This document shows, piece after piece, positions 13,274 through 26,686 of a DNA stretch of 64,000 bases. The position numbers and the translations under genes are program-made. Position 1 is the first letter of the stretch. Each line of letters begins with the position of its first letter. This DNA is from Enoplosus armatus (Eukaryota; Chordata; Actinopteri; Centrarchiformes; Enoplosidae), in contig NC_092182.1 in NCBI RefSeq assembly GCF_043641665.1, positions 21,389,241-21,453,240 on the forward strand, written 5' to 3'. The notes under the pieces were generated by a model. The model searched no databases. It saw nothing but the letters and a program-made list of their open reading frames with translations, and was not told the DNA's origin.

Positions 13274-13302
13274 GGTGAGTGAACACTTTTGGCAACATAG
13301 TG
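13274..13302. repeat. Tc1 right terminal inverted repeat
   Basis: Plus-strand GGTGAGTGAACACTTTTGGC then AACATAGTG, the inverted counterpart of the left end. The TA target duplication follows directly. Confidence 0.85.
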
Positions 13303-13598
13303 TATATAACATAGCGTATATTCAGTATTTCCTAGTAAACCAAATATAATATTCCAAATACAGTTCTGCTTAAAAACAAAACAAGGATGAACATTTCTAG
13401 ACCACTAATCACCACTAATTAATCCAGCCCAAAGCTTCAGCACAGTGACTGTAATGTAACACAAATCCAGCCAAAATAGGAACCGCACAATTAAGCAATA
13501 ACTTACAGCCTTAACAACCACTTCAGTTCATAGACAGTACCACGGAGGGCTGATCAGTAAATCCAACAAACAAGACACGAGATGTGCATTTCACTCAC

Positions 13599-13751
13599 CA
13601 ACTATCTGTAGATGAAGACTAATGTCCTCCAGGGCGGAAAGCACGACGGACTCCACTGATATTTTGGCTAACTTAAGTGGCCAAGTCCCCACTGTTTCCT
13701 CGACGTTGCAGGTCCAGTTTCAGTGTAGTTAGGGCTCCCATCAGATGACAT
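13599..13751 (-). other. Candidate minus-strand exon with strong donor, unidentified
   Basis: On the minus strand the sequence ends at a consensus donor, GTTG/GTGAGTGA (boundary 13599). One frame is open for 40 codons from after a TGA (13720-13722) to the donor. It reads like protein, with a segment SVESVVLSALEDISLHLQIV. That frame has no ATG. A different frame starts at ATG 13751 and ends at 13668. The segment has more CpG than its surroundings. It could be a first exon of an unknown gene, an upstream non-coding exon of grm4, or chance. Not recognised. Confidence 0.3.
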
Positions 13752-14106
13752 TTTTAATCAATAGTAATTTTGGGATGTAGAATTTCTTAAAACCCCAGTT
13801 TGCTAGCCCCAGTTGCTTCTGGCCGGCGTTAAGTAGCTAATAACTAACAACTAAATTATTAGCTAAAAGGTTGGTTGTTTCATTTCAAGGTTGCTAACTT
13901 TCCGTTTGGTGTTTTACTGAAATTACTTAAGGTAGGCAGGCTTGACTAACCTTTTCTTTTTCCAGAGTCTTGGCTATTTACAGTTTTGAAGTAGCCACGT
14001 TTAATTAGTTTGATCCTATGAATGTTTTAATTAATTAAAAGACGCTAATTTCATCTGGCTTCCTCTGGCATGACAAATACAAACTGACTGGCAGTGACCA
14101 CACGTT

Positions 14107-14124
14107 TCATGCAGGGGGCGCTGT
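14107..14124. promoter_or_regulatory. CTCF-like motif
   Basis: The plus strand reads GCAGGGGGCGCTG, which matches the well-known vertebrate CTCF core. The motif alone is weak evidence for occupancy. Confidence 0.35.
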
Positions 14125-14433
14125 TTCACCAGAAACAGAAATTCAATGAAAAACTGGAAAGAGGAGCACAATAACATCAATGTTATCTGATAAATTTAAT
14201 ATATTTAAATGAAAATAATGGCTTGAATAATATAGCTTAGGAAACCTGATGAGAGACCCAGTTGTCTTGTTAATTAGGCAGCTTTGGGCATAATTACATT
14301 GCATGAAATCGTCTCTGTGGAAGGTGAGTTTAATTACGGTCAGGATTTTTTTATAACCCATCCTTTGACTTACCATGCCTTCAGGAGGCTAGAGCTGCTT
14401 CTCCAAGTGAATGCTAAGGTTTGTCTCATGTCT

Positions 14434-14731
14434 ACAGCTGAAATGATCAGTCAATTAATCAATAGGTCTGTAAACTGAAAATGAATCGGAAACAATTTTT
14501 ATATTCGTTTAACCGTTTCAGTCAATTTTGAACGTCCTCTGATTGCAGCTTCTCCAATGTGAGGATTTTCTGCTTTATTTAACGTATATGATTGTAGACT
14601 GAATTGGTTAGATAAAATAAGGAATTTGTAGACGTCACCTTGGACTAGGGGAGATTATTGTCTAGTTTGATTATTTTCTATTTTGTAGACAAAATTAATT
14701 AATCTGAAAATAATAATTAGTTGTAGCCCTA
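14434..14731 (-). repeat. Dispersed MITE-like repeat, copy 5 (inverted)
   Basis: Begins ACAGCTGAAATGATCAGTCA and ends AATAATTAGTTGTAGCCCT, the family ends in reverse order. The inside includes CTTCTCCAATGTGAGGATTT and GACGTCACCTTGGACTAGGG, which recur in other inverted copies. Confidence 0.8.
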
Positions 14732-16197
14732 TTTAAATGTCAGCTTGTTTTGATGTATTTCTGCCCCCTAGTGACCAAAATTAATAAATGCAGCTATGAG
14801 TAAAATTAATGTTTTTTGTAAGATGACGTCTCTGATCATGCTCTGAACTTTGGTGATCTGGCTGTACTTTTGTTTTGCACACACAGACGAACTCTGACTT
14901 ACAATGCATGTAAATGTAATTTTAACTTTAAAATTACTTTAAAAAAAAAAGAGACAATTCTGAAAGTGGTAATGCCACTCAAAAGAAAGTTGATACAATT
15001 CAATGAGGACAGAAAATAAATTAGGATGGTGACGTTTATTTTTACACATGCTCAGACAAGAATTCATCATCACAATCTCATTGATGCAGAGGCACCATAA
15101 TCCCCATCCATCGATTGACCAGAGTGTCATCCCTTTGCAGCGCTGTATTTTTTAAATCAGATGCACGTTTTAAACCTGTATTGATTACATATGTGCAAAT
15201 GGTTATGTTTCTGTGTGTAGGACAGGGCCTTTTCTTGCAGCAGCAGGTTCTGGATCTATAGGCTGTTCTACAGAGAAACGTCACTTTATCATGCATCTTT
15301 TTTTATGCATAATTGATTAAATTATACTGCCAGCTCATGAGTGAATGAACACCTGTTCCTTAACCTACAAATGTACCTTTCAGACAACGTCTGGATGAAT
15401 CCTTGCTTGAGTGAAAACAGTCTTTTTGCATTGATGAGCGTGGATTTCATTTTTGTGCTTTTAAAGAACAAAGCTCACATTATCCTTCAAACTCTTGTGT
15501 GAAACCAAAGTCACACTCAGAAGTGCAGATGAGCGGTCCACAGCCCACAGGTCCTGTGAGACTAGCAGCAGATGTTGGCAGCGCGGGTCTTCTTCCAAAG
15601 CTGCAGGTGGGCATGGGCACTCACCATGTAATGCATGGTCAGTGTGTAGGCTGGAAAGCTTTCTGTTCGCCAGCTTTAGCTTTCCACACGTGCAGCAAAA
15701 TGGTAACCGGCAGCAGTTTTTTAAGTCATAGCTGATGTCTTTGTTACAGTGAAACAGCTATGGGAATCTTTGACAGCGCTTGTCAATAAGGACTCTGACA
15801 TTTTCTGGTGAAATGTGACAGCAACTCACGCAGACTTGAGCTCAATTCAAGCTTAATAAAAATGGATTGTGAGAGCTGGGGCTTGCAGCAGAAAATCCTG
15901 CAAGCATGTAAGCCATTAACATAATGATATGACATTATTGTTTTTTTAGGGACAGGTGAGTGGATAAGAGGATGGTTTTGTTTGAATGGGGATTTACACA
16001 TCTTTGCCCAAGACCCCTGTGCTTAACAGTGATTTTACAGGTTATATGTATGTCACACTGTTTGAGATGAGTCTAATCAAACCATGGTTGCAATTTGTGT
16101 CAGACTGTACAGTATTCATCTTGAGGCTTGTGGAATTGTGTGATGAATGCCAGGTGAACTATTTCTTCTAACAACTGAAAAATTTAATTTACAATAG

Positions 16198-16238
16198 ATA
16201 GATACGCGCATACGTAGTATCTACATGTACGTATCTAT
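16198..16238. repeat. Short inverted repeat
   Basis: Arms ATAGATACG (16198-16206) and CGTATCTAT (16230-16238) are perfect 9-bp inverted copies around a 23-bp loop that itself contains TACGTA. Function unknown. Confidence 0.5.
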
Positions 16239-18390
16239 GGACGTATTCATGCCATATTCCGATTGGTTGGTTTGTAGACAGTGGTCGTAGCAGCAGTCAT
16301 GACTTTAGTTTCGACATTTCTGTCACCATCAGATTTTTTATGCAGCCCATCTCTGCTCAACAACACATGTCAACACATGTCTCACAGTGTGATCTAGGCC
16401 CATTGTTTTGATTTGATAACCAAAGATTTCACCCTGTTTCTCTTAGGGCCGTCAATTTTCCTCTGTGACAGCACAAAATTGCACAGTTCATAGGTGCCTT
16501 AAGTTATAATCTGTTCTAAAAACATGCATAAAGATTCAGAAAGTGTAATGTTGTGACTGTTGGTAGAGAATATCCTGACAAACATGAGGTCAACCTAAGC
16601 AATTCCATTGCGTCTTTTGGAGGAAGAGACTGGGGCAAAAAAATATCAGCAATGCCAACATATCAGCCTAAAAGAGAGAATAGTACACTCTTGTCTTAAC
16701 TCCACAGCCTATCGCAGGTCTTTATAAGTGTGTAATTGCTCTGTGACACTTTGGACGACAGCACAACAATGCAATCTCAAATGAGATTATCTGAATGAAA
16801 AAAGGAATAAGAAAAGAACAAGGAAGGGACATTGTTAGAGATGTCTCTTCCAGAAAATATCACTGCCTCTCTGTATGCATTCATGTCACAATTCAAACAT
16901 CAGTTTACAAGGCCATGACTTCACAAGTTGCCCTGAACACTGTAACAAGTCTTCAGGGGCAGGAGAGAAGGATGTCATTGACAATTTGTGTTTGTCGAAG
17001 CTTGACTGCTAATGAGATTTTTTTTTTCTACCGGTGGCAAATATATCAAATAATTTCCCATACAAAAATCACCTCTTCAAAAAAAAAACATGGCAGTGTT
17101 TCTGATTAAAACATACTCTTGTTGTGCACAAGTAAATGGACCGACATGAATTCTCCATTTATTCTTTTTTTTTTACTAAAGTATTGTAGAATTTGACACT
17201 GTTCTGTTTTATATTGTGCAGCCGAGTGCCACTCTGAAACATTTCTCCTTTTGCTTGAAACTGTTTTGGTTAATAGGCATTCTTTTGATGGTGCTCACAG
17301 CCTCGTCCCACAGCAGTATATGGACATCTCCACCGGTCGCTTCATCAGGTGCTAATTAACTGACACAACCTTAGAAAACAATTTATGATTACTTTTCTTT
17401 CTTTACATTCATAGCCCATTATGTCTAACAAAGATATGTTCAGAAATCCATTTGGAAGATGGCCCTATGTTGTCAGTATTTGAAGTACTAACTAAACAAG
17501 GAAAATTACTGTATCTGGAAATCAATTTAATTTAAAGAAGTTAGCCCCACTTATTAAACTGCCATCCAATTTGCTGTGATGAGTGTAAGTGTTTAACTAT
17601 ACAAGCACGTCAACTCAAGCCCTGCATCCACACGTGAAAACGACAATGCCTGTGAATATGAAAAGTGCTTCTTATGCAGCGAAGTGTGGCTGATGAGATA
17701 TGCATAAATTCATGAACAGGTGTAGTGTGTTCTGTAAAAACTTGAAATGGCCTTTCAGCACAAAGTGAGAGTGATTGCAAATTATTTATGTTAATTTTCA
17801 AATACATGCAAACACTGTCACACAAAGGACTCTATTACGGCAACCTTGTATCCAGACTAACACCCGTAATAACGGATTTCAGTGATAAAAAATAAAACTG
17901 ACTTCATGAAGCCAGATTTTTGAATTTTGAGTGTGGAAAACTAGGCTGTTCACACATAATACATAGTTCTGTTCTTATAGCATGGTAATAGAAAGTTCAG
18001 CCACAGCTCACTAAATAATGTGGCCAGACTGTGTGGCCTACACAATTGCTACACAAATACTGTACAATAAAGCATATAATTTAACTTGTGCTATATAATA
18101 ACACAAGACTAAGAGTGCTAGGGGCTCTATAAGGCTGTACTTTGTCACAGCAGTGCTTTGAGCTAAATGCTATCATCAGCATGCCACCGTGCTCACAATG
18201 GTTACCATGGTCACCATCTAATTTTAGCGTAAACACAAAGTATAGGTGACGGTGATGGGAATATCATTAGTTTTGCAGGTAATTGGTCATAAACTAACAA
18301 ACTGACATTTGTGAAAAGAAAACTCAGGGGATCACCAAAGTCATTATTTACCCTGATGGGAATGTGGAAGAACGCCCAACCGACTGACGC

Positions 18391-18452
18391 TCTCTCTCTC
18401 TATATATATATATATATCTATATATATATATAGATATATATATATATATATA
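18391..18452. repeat. (TC)n/(TA)n compound microsatellite, palindromic
   Basis: A TC run passes into about 50 bases of nearly pure TA interrupted by single C or G bases. The tract is self-complementary. Confidence 0.9.
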
Positions 18453-20749
18453 CTGTATCAATGGCAAGTCAACACTACACAAACTGATCAATCTTCCCAT
18501 GAAGACACTAACATGTCTTGAATGGTCTCAAGTGAATGCCAGTAATACCTGAAGACTCCTAACACATATGTTACTGCAACTATGCTTTCTTTTGCTAAGA
18601 GCACCGACATGTTAACACTCACAGCACAAAGTACACGAGTCCCGCCTTACTCACATTACCGCCTTAATCCCATTACAATTGCATACATGTAAGCATGATC
18701 TATGGCCCTGAAACTGCTGTAACAGCCTAATGGAATAAGTGCAGTGAGAGTGAAGTGATACGTGTTGTCAAAGGCACATGAAAACAATTACAATATGTTC
18801 CCCAATATGGGAACAATATGTTTCCGTTTCTGTCACTTTCACTGTCACAGTCTTGAGGGACAGCAGAATGTAAACATTAACACAATAAACGAACATGACG
18901 ACCCCAAATCTTAGACATCTTCATCACAAAACAGGGAAACCACAGAGAGTTATATCTCTGCCAGGACTGCCAGGGTGCCATGAAAAGGGAAGCGCGGTTT
19001 TGTTCTTAGTTACTTTGCAAGTGTACAATTTTCTGAAGGCAACAGAAAAAAACTGTTATCCTTCCACTTGAGTAAAAACATTAACATTTGGGATTTCAAG
19101 GTTTCCACTAAACAACAGTAATATGTTAATTCGGTCATTTAAAATTATTTTCATCCTTTTTTGTTGTGTTTTTAAACGATCTCATAATAAAATTTTATCA
19201 GGTAAGCTAGTCATTTTCTTCCACTTGCCTTCTCTCACTCGGCACACCTTCCAAGCTTATAAAATACCCAGCAGGATAACAAAGGAAGAGGGGAAAAAAT
19301 CAATGCAATCGAACGCTGTGTGGTCACTGCAATAGCGAGTGTAGATACAATTGTCCAATGTTGAAAAGGGACAACGTGCAGAAGCATCATCCTGCACTTA
19401 TATGAGCCAGCTGGAAAGGAACAAATTCCAAAGTCTGAAGTGACAAAATCTGACGCTATAAAGTTTGAGGATATAAAACCTGCTGCATGCAAAAGGAAAA
19501 GGAAGGGCCAGTGACAGATCACTTTTTTGCTGCTATCCTAGTTGTCATGGAGATGATAGTAACTTGTTGTAATGTCAGGGTTTGATGTTGCTCATTAGGC
19601 CAGTAATGATTTGTGGATAGATTGTAGGTGTGGGAGCTGTGTCTCGTTTGAAACCATCCGCTGGCAGCCAGGGTACTTCAGACACTAGTGTTTACTGAGA
19701 GAACGGAGCTATTTTATTGCTCCTAATGTCATAATTTACATTCTGCTAGTGGACCCTAATGGATCCAACGCTACACATCTTCCCTTTTTGTTGAGCTGAA
19801 TAATCAATGGAAATGTAGGTTTCAATCTTTTTGTGTTTATGGCGGCATTACTATTAGTAGAGGTAGCTGTAGTAGAATTATTCCTATTATCATAATTACT
19901 ATTGATGGTGTTGTGTGTTCTGGACTCATGATGGAACATTTCTAGCAGGTGGTTCATAATTGTTTTTTGCCTGTGATGAACCGTTGTCTGAAAGTCAGGG
20001 GGATTTGCTTTTATGCCGCACAGTTTGACTCCTTAACTCCCTGACAGATACTGAACATCTGTCAAAAATTCTCAGCAGTGTGACAGCGTGATGGCAACAG
20101 TCAATATTTCAGCTACAGTATGCAGTATTTATTCAAAGTCTAATGGGAGCTCTATGTTACATTTTGAAGCTACAACCGGCTTGATTTTCATTTAAAAACA
20201 CATTTGTTGTATCAGTCAAACTCAGGCTGCATGCCACATTGATTAACCTTGTTTACCCAAATTAAATTCTGGTGTTGGGTACCCACAGAAATGACAAATC
20301 AAAATTTGAGTCAAAGATGCTTCCTAATTAGGAGCAAGTGAGCGCTGTGATCAGAGAAAACTGGACTCAGCAATGTTACTTCTGCCAGCTATGAGCTTTT
20401 GCCTCTCCCATCTCTTTAAAGCAATCACAGACCGGCCAGCATTGCTGTGTGCCGTTTAATGACTTCTTAAGCCATGATTTCTGGATAGTGAACTTTAAAT
20501 TGTCAACATAGTTACCTGTCGCTGCCATCGCTGCCAAGTGTATATAAATCCACATATTATATGTTTACTGCAGCATCTGCAGTGTTGACAGCTTGTGACA
20601 AGATTCAAACAATCTTCATGGAGGGCTCCAATCCACGCAGGAATGCACCTCTTCCAATGCCTCTGATTGTAGGTCCTATGAATTTGTAAGTGTGTGTCGT
20701 GGTGACATGCAGGAGTTCTTGGCATATAAAATCATATAGCGTTTGGGCC

Positions 20750-21620
20750 CGAAGGCTTCCTGTTCCAGCCCTGGTCCTTTCCCTTTGACATTAAGACCGG
20801 AACATGCTCCCTCATAGGAAAAGCCCAGCTTCTGCCTTTTAATGAAAGGTGTTCATCATCACCTTGTCAGCAACAGTGTGTGACTACGACAGGTTGACGC
20901 CACTTAGTCTCCCTACGGGGAGCGCCGGCTGTCAAGCAGAATTTGCAGTCCTGCCATTTTACCTTGACAGACGAACCAACCGGGACAGGACAGGAGAGCG
21001 GGGCCACATAATGGGCCCTCCAGTTGTCTTCCCCTTAAAAAAGTGAATTGGATGACATTTGTGTCTTATTTGAGTCCTCAGCTACATCTTGTTCTGCTGT
21101 GCTAGTCATTCTGTGTTTACACCAACAGATGAATCAGAGCATTGCTTTCACCATCATTCATCGCCCACGCCACACATCACAATCCTTGAAAGGCCCTCAG
21201 AGGTCAGTGTGGCGGAGATGACCGGTCTCTCCCTTGGTTGCCACGAGCGAGTGCCTTCGCTTTGCCCCAGTTCCTGTGCATGGGTGAGCCCTGATCGCAG
21301 GCGTAAGGAGGGTTACAGTAATGCTAGGTGACATCCTGAGAAGCTGTGATTGCTTAGAGGGCTTTGTGGGCGGGCTGGGTGGACGGTGTGGGTGGCGGCG
21401 GAGGGATAGGGGCCGTGTCTCGCAAGGACCTTTAACAGCCTTTTAAAAGCTCTGAGAGGGCCAGGCTGACGCCAGCCACTCACAGGAGAGAAATCGCTGA
21501 CAGAGCTAAAGGGAGGGAAGGCAGTGGGGAAGAGGTGAGCAGGAGAGCGCAGCAGTTCCTGGAATGTCTTTGAGTTCATCACGTAGGCCTCCGATCCCCG
21601 CGATGATCTAGACACACCAC
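20750..21620. other. GC-richer patch, candidate conserved non-coding element
   Basis: The base composition is clearly more balanced than the surrounding AT-rich sequence, with CpG-containing stretches near 20920, 20990 and 21360-21620. No exon with splice sites was found. It may be a regulatory element of grm4, but the sequence alone cannot show this. Confidence 0.25.
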
Positions 21621-22916
21621 AACCTAATCGCCAACACTGTAGTCACTGTGTAATTACAACCATTTACGCTAAATAATTCACCAGGTGCAACCGCTGAAAT
21701 AACATCCAGCACTCATGGAATGCACTTCTGCAAGCTTTTCCACTGCAGCCTATTACACCACTTTAGTCTTTGTCGGGTCAGCCTGGCCACTGAGATAGAA
21801 ACATCCTGCATTACAATCCTGTGACCTGGTACCACTCACAGCAAGCTCACAGAGTGCTGTGTTTGACCTATGAAGGTTTGACTAAATTGGCTAATACCAT
21901 GCTCTGTGCCACTGAATCCTCTGTTTCTTTGAACAATCATCCATCGCCAGACGGTGGGGGGGGGGGACATTATCCAAAAAGAACACTAAAATCCCGGGAA
22001 GCTTTATTACTCCTCATTTCTCCAATAACTCCCTCAGACTTCCAGTTGCGTGCCATATTTCATCTCTGCGCTGAAGAATGAGTTTTCTGACAGTGAACAT
22101 GAGAAATGCAAGAGACTCAATGGGCACGGCTGGAGGGGGGCAGCCTACCCCACAGAAGATCACAGCAGTAGCAATGAATGCATCAGAAAACACTGCTGTA
22201 GGCGAGCATAAGTCAACAGTGCCTAATGTGAGCCTTTGGTATGCATGATGTTAAATAGATTGTGAAAATGCTCTTTTCATGACTAAGATGGAGCTTTTCA
22301 TTAATCCTAGAGCTGAACCTGCCTCCGCAAAACAACGAGCATCCCTCGCGGGAAAGACAAAACACCCACGGTGGGCTACAGGGATCTCAGAAGAGCTCTC
22401 ATACTGCCCATGGACTCACTCTCTTTGCATCCGCCCCCTTAGCTGTGCGTGTATTTATGATTTGCATATTTCTAGATATATGTAATACATCACATGTGTA
22501 GCATGCTGTAATAAGTGTCTGTATTCCCGAGCATGTATCATTTTCTCTGTGTGCATGAGCCTTTCAGCAGCATGAACATATGCTTCTGCTGCGCTCTGCG
22601 GCGCAAAGTGTAGGTGGATGTGGTTGAGACAGATATTCACAGAACTTAAATCACATTCTGCCTTTTATGTTCACATGAGCAGCAGTTGGTCAGAGGAGAT
22701 ATAGGTTTTTGATTTTATTTTCGGAACCCCCCGTTAATGATACCCATATGTAGAGGATTAAAGCAATATCATGGAGATTCAGTAAATGTTCACATGTGGG
22801 AATGCTGATAAGTCTGCTCAAAGCTACTAATTTATTTGCTATGATATGAAAAATATTACAGAAATAACACACCTCAATTTAGCACAAATCCCTCTCAGCT
22901 TGTTCCTTGCCTTTTC

Positions 22917-22943
22917 TCTTCCTTCCTTCCTTCCTTCCTTCCT
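22917..22943. repeat. (TTCC)n microsatellite
   Basis: About six tandem TTCC units. Confidence 0.85.
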
Positions 22944-24925
22944 CAGTTCTATCTCCCATAAATTAAAAGTCAACGAATGTGAATGTGTGTGCAAACACAT
23001 TCGTACACATACACATTCATTGTGACCACAATTTGAAATCTACATTGCGGTGCTGGAGTTGCAATTGAGGTAGATTATCACATAAATTGAGTTATGCCAG
23101 TTCTTCTTTGTGTGCCTGCATGTATATCTGCACCAGTGATTGCAAGTTTCACTTTAATGTGCCTGTGCCACTAGTAGCTGTAAACGGGGAACTGCAGATT
23201 CAAAATAAAACAGGTTTCACTGTCAAACTGTCATCCTGTCATGCATTGTTAAAAAGAAGGCAGAGACAGTTTAATCAGCCGTTGCAAAGTTAAATGAATC
23301 ACCGCAGGACATCAGAGGATTCAGACTTCACTATGGTGCCCATAGACACTAATTCTAGGGCACATCAGCCATATAGCAGCTATAAAGCTCTCTTCGTGTT
23401 CTGTCGATTCTCCAGAACCTGCACCACACTAATCTCATCATAGCAAGCCCAGCAATCTCTTTCTGAGCAGAGCCATTTCTTGAATCAAACACCTTCCTCC
23501 CAGCCGGCAGAGTGTGACTGTGAGAACCGGAGCTGTCTGCAGGTAACAGCCCAGGCATCCATTTGTAATGCTGATGTCAGAGCAAATAATTGCAGCCACA
23601 TTATCAACACCTGCGTTGATCAGTGTGGGCTGCATGGACATCTTGTTTGCCACAAAGGGAGTCATTGTTGAAACCAACCTAAAACCTGCATCTACTGCCA
23701 TTAAAACTCTGAGATTTTTAGGGAGTGAAGAACGACAGGACGGCTAAAAGTAGTGCACCTGCAAGGCTTCATTATAAATTCTTGTGACCATCTGGCCTGA
23801 AATCCACTCAACAAACATGTCCACTTAAGTGTGTTTCAAGTCAAAAAAAGAGTGGAATATATAATTCAGACTTGTGGCCATTATTCAGGAAAACATTTGG
23901 GAAGATATTTTATTGCACCATAGGCATCCCGCAATCTGTGTGTGCACTGGGCCCCTTCCCAAGACTGCAATAAAAGAAAGGCAGCATTTTAGAGTGTAAA
24001 AGAAGCATTTTCCATATGGATTTGTAACAAACTGCTAATCTGGTGTTACAGTTTGAAATATATTTGGGTGACAAATTAAAGAAAAAACAACATAAAGTGT
24101 CCTTAAAAGGTGTTGAGCCATCGCAAGTAGCCAGAACAGCTTCAGAGACTCTGTAGAGACTCTACAAGTCTGTTGGACTCTACTGGAGGGATTTTCTTTT
24201 TTGTTTGGCGCTTTGATGATGATGCTGGAGAGTGCTGCAACATTGTCTCCTGGAAATTATGCCTCTATCCAAGTAATGTGCAACAGCAAATATGTTTTGG
24301 GAGAAACGCATTGCTGCACGGATAATGTTTTGCATCAACATCATAAGGAAACATTTTAAAATAAAGGTATTTGCCAAGTCTGTCATCTGTTTTCCCACAA
24401 TAACCACTCATGCAAAACAACATCCTTCTATAGCAAATTAAAGCATTTTTAAACTTTATATGTTGTATGTTTACGTACTTTACCAAAGCACTCGGTTAAG
24501 GTAAGGGAAAGAATGTGGTCTTGGTTAAATATTGAAAAAGTCATAAGTAGCTTGAAACACGTTGCGTTTACTTTATTAACGTTTAAGCAGAGCTACAATC
24601 TTTCCCTTACTTTTACAGAAGTGCTTTTGTTGCTTTGTTTTTGAGTCCTCCACTTCCACTATGTTTTACCCTGAAAATGTATTCAACAAAACAAATTAGC
24701 AGGCTAGTATATAAATGTAATTTATATGTGAAGGCCATGGTATATGATTTACATTATTTTTATATTCATCAAACCATTCAATGAGAAGACTTTTGGGAAT
24801 ATTACACAATGTTTTATTGGTTTTATTTAGGCAGATTGTGTACCTCATTTGTTTGGTTGCAAACCCATTTGTTATCTATATACTGGTGCCATATATTGGG
24901 ATTTGAGGTAAGTGTGCATGTATTT

Positions 24926-25065
24926 AGTGACTACAGCCATATCTCAGTGGGTAGGAGCCATTCATCCCCTTTGTAGGCTGCGGCGGTTGATCTCAACAGG
25001 AGACCAACCAATTTGTTGTTTTTGCTTTAGTGTGACGGAGAATGTGGATGAAGTCTTGGGAGCAT
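24926..25065 (+). repeat. Degraded tRNA-derived SINE candidate
   Basis: A stretch TATCTCAGTGGGTAGGAG resembles a polymerase III A box, and about 35 bp later GGCGGTTGATCTCAAC resembles a B box (GGTTCGAATCC type) with changes. This spacing fits the tRNA-related head of fish SINEs. The end is not defined. Confidence 0.4.
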
Positions 25066-26665
25066 TTCCTTGATTTCTGGCCAGTTTTATGGTTAGTGCA
25101 TGAGTTCCCCCGCATCAGTATCTGTACAAAGAAGACTAGGGATGAGTCTTCAGTCGATGACCACTAATTTCTTCAGGTTTTTCCTTTAATTTGTCCTTAA
25201 AGCTGCTGTGATCAATATTTTTATGTTAGCAATTGATCAAATGATGGATGAAATGGGTGAAAATGACGTGTAATGTAAAAGGAGTCACTTGTAGTGACGA
25301 ACCAACAGACAATTATCACCAGACTCTGCAGTCCTTGTCAGCTTTTTAGCATCTTTCAGCCCAGCACCACATGGCAGTGTTACGACTGTGGTGGTATTTT
25401 GTTTTGTTATTAATGTGTGCTCTCTCCATCAGTTTGAATGATGGAATTTGATGTGTGACAGGTGTGCCAGTGATTGGCTCATTCCTGATACCGCTCGACT
25501 CTAAACGGAGCCAAGATTGTGATAGTGCTGCACGGGGCACAACTCATCCCTCTCTCCTCCCAACAGGCCTCACTTGTTCCTGTTTGGAAATGTTGCATTG
25601 TAGTTTATAAGATCTAAGAGGTTTGTAGAGTTTGTAGTTAGGGAGTTAAGTAATTGTACTTTGGTTTCTTTGATTTCATTTGGTTATATTTGTCATACCT
25701 TCCTAGTCAGACTTCTTTGTTTGTTATTTTTATATAATTTAGGACCCTGAAGCAAAATCCTATAGCTCCACCTTTTTTTAAAAATGCATTGTAAATGAAC
25801 ATTCAGGGCAAAACAGAGCAAAAGAGAGACTGAATATTGGACTTAAATCAGGAGGACACAAACATGACTCCAAATGAATCCCTATGTTGCTCCATGACTG
25901 CTGGATTTGTAAATAAGCCAATGTTTGCCGAAATGTTTGCTATATCACTTTTATATGGTGATAATATGTCAGCTATTTGCTCACAGCTTGTTGCGCTGCC
26001 CCCAAGTGGCCAAAAAATCCATTACTGCAAGGTTAAGGAGCCACTAATCATCAGCTGAAAATCTTGTTTTTGCTAACCTTTGGTGGTGGTTTAACTTCTC
26101 ACTTTGCTGCAGTGTGGTTACAGGTGCAACAGAGCACACAGAGCAGAGAAACACTGCCAGGTGTTTAGTTCTTGCAAGTACTTTCTACTTTTGCAGGAAG
26201 AAGTGAGCTTCTTCCTAACCCTATCCCTACTGAAATGTTATTTTGCTATTATTACAAGTCCTTATTAAGTCACAAAACAATTTTTGGTCCACATTATCAC
26301 AGTTTTTGTATTGGTACTGGGAGATAAGAGCACTGAAAAACCCTACTTTGCAGGCTTAATACAAAGCATACACATTAGATATTAGATTAGATAAAATAAA
26401 TTTTTGATGTAAATGTTTTCTAAAAAGAACTGGGAAAAAATGCATCCTAAAATACCTTCAAAGATGCTCATCCGAAGAGAGGTTTCGAAGAAAAGTGAGC
26501 ACAAATGGGACATATAGAGTGCAGTGCAGCATGATCACACTGAACTGTTGCCTCTGTCCGGTTAACACCCACATTCAGAGGTGGAAAGAATATCCAAGCA
26601 GGAGAGTTGCTATGTTGTTAAATTTTACTCACGCTTGAGCTCAACTAAAAGAACAGCTCAGAAAG

Positions 26666-26686
26666 TATCTATCTATCTATCTATCT
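26666..26686. repeat. (ATCT)n microsatellite
   Basis: Five tandem tetranucleotide units. Confidence 0.85.

Larger units (their letters stand above)
12055..13302 (-). mobile_element. Apparently intact Tc1-type DNA transposon
   Basis: A 1248-bp element bounded by imperfect terminal inverted repeats. The left end begins CACTATATTGCCAAAAGTAT and the right end, read inward on the minus strand, begins CACTATGTTGCCAAAAGTGT. TA dinucleotides flank both ends (12053-12054 and 13303-13304), the target-site duplication expected for Tc1/mariner. A single uninterrupted transposase ORF fills the inside on the minus strand. The element lies in the non-coding region upstream of grm4. It is a recent insertion by appearance: the ORF is open and the ends match well. 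Confidence 0.95.
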
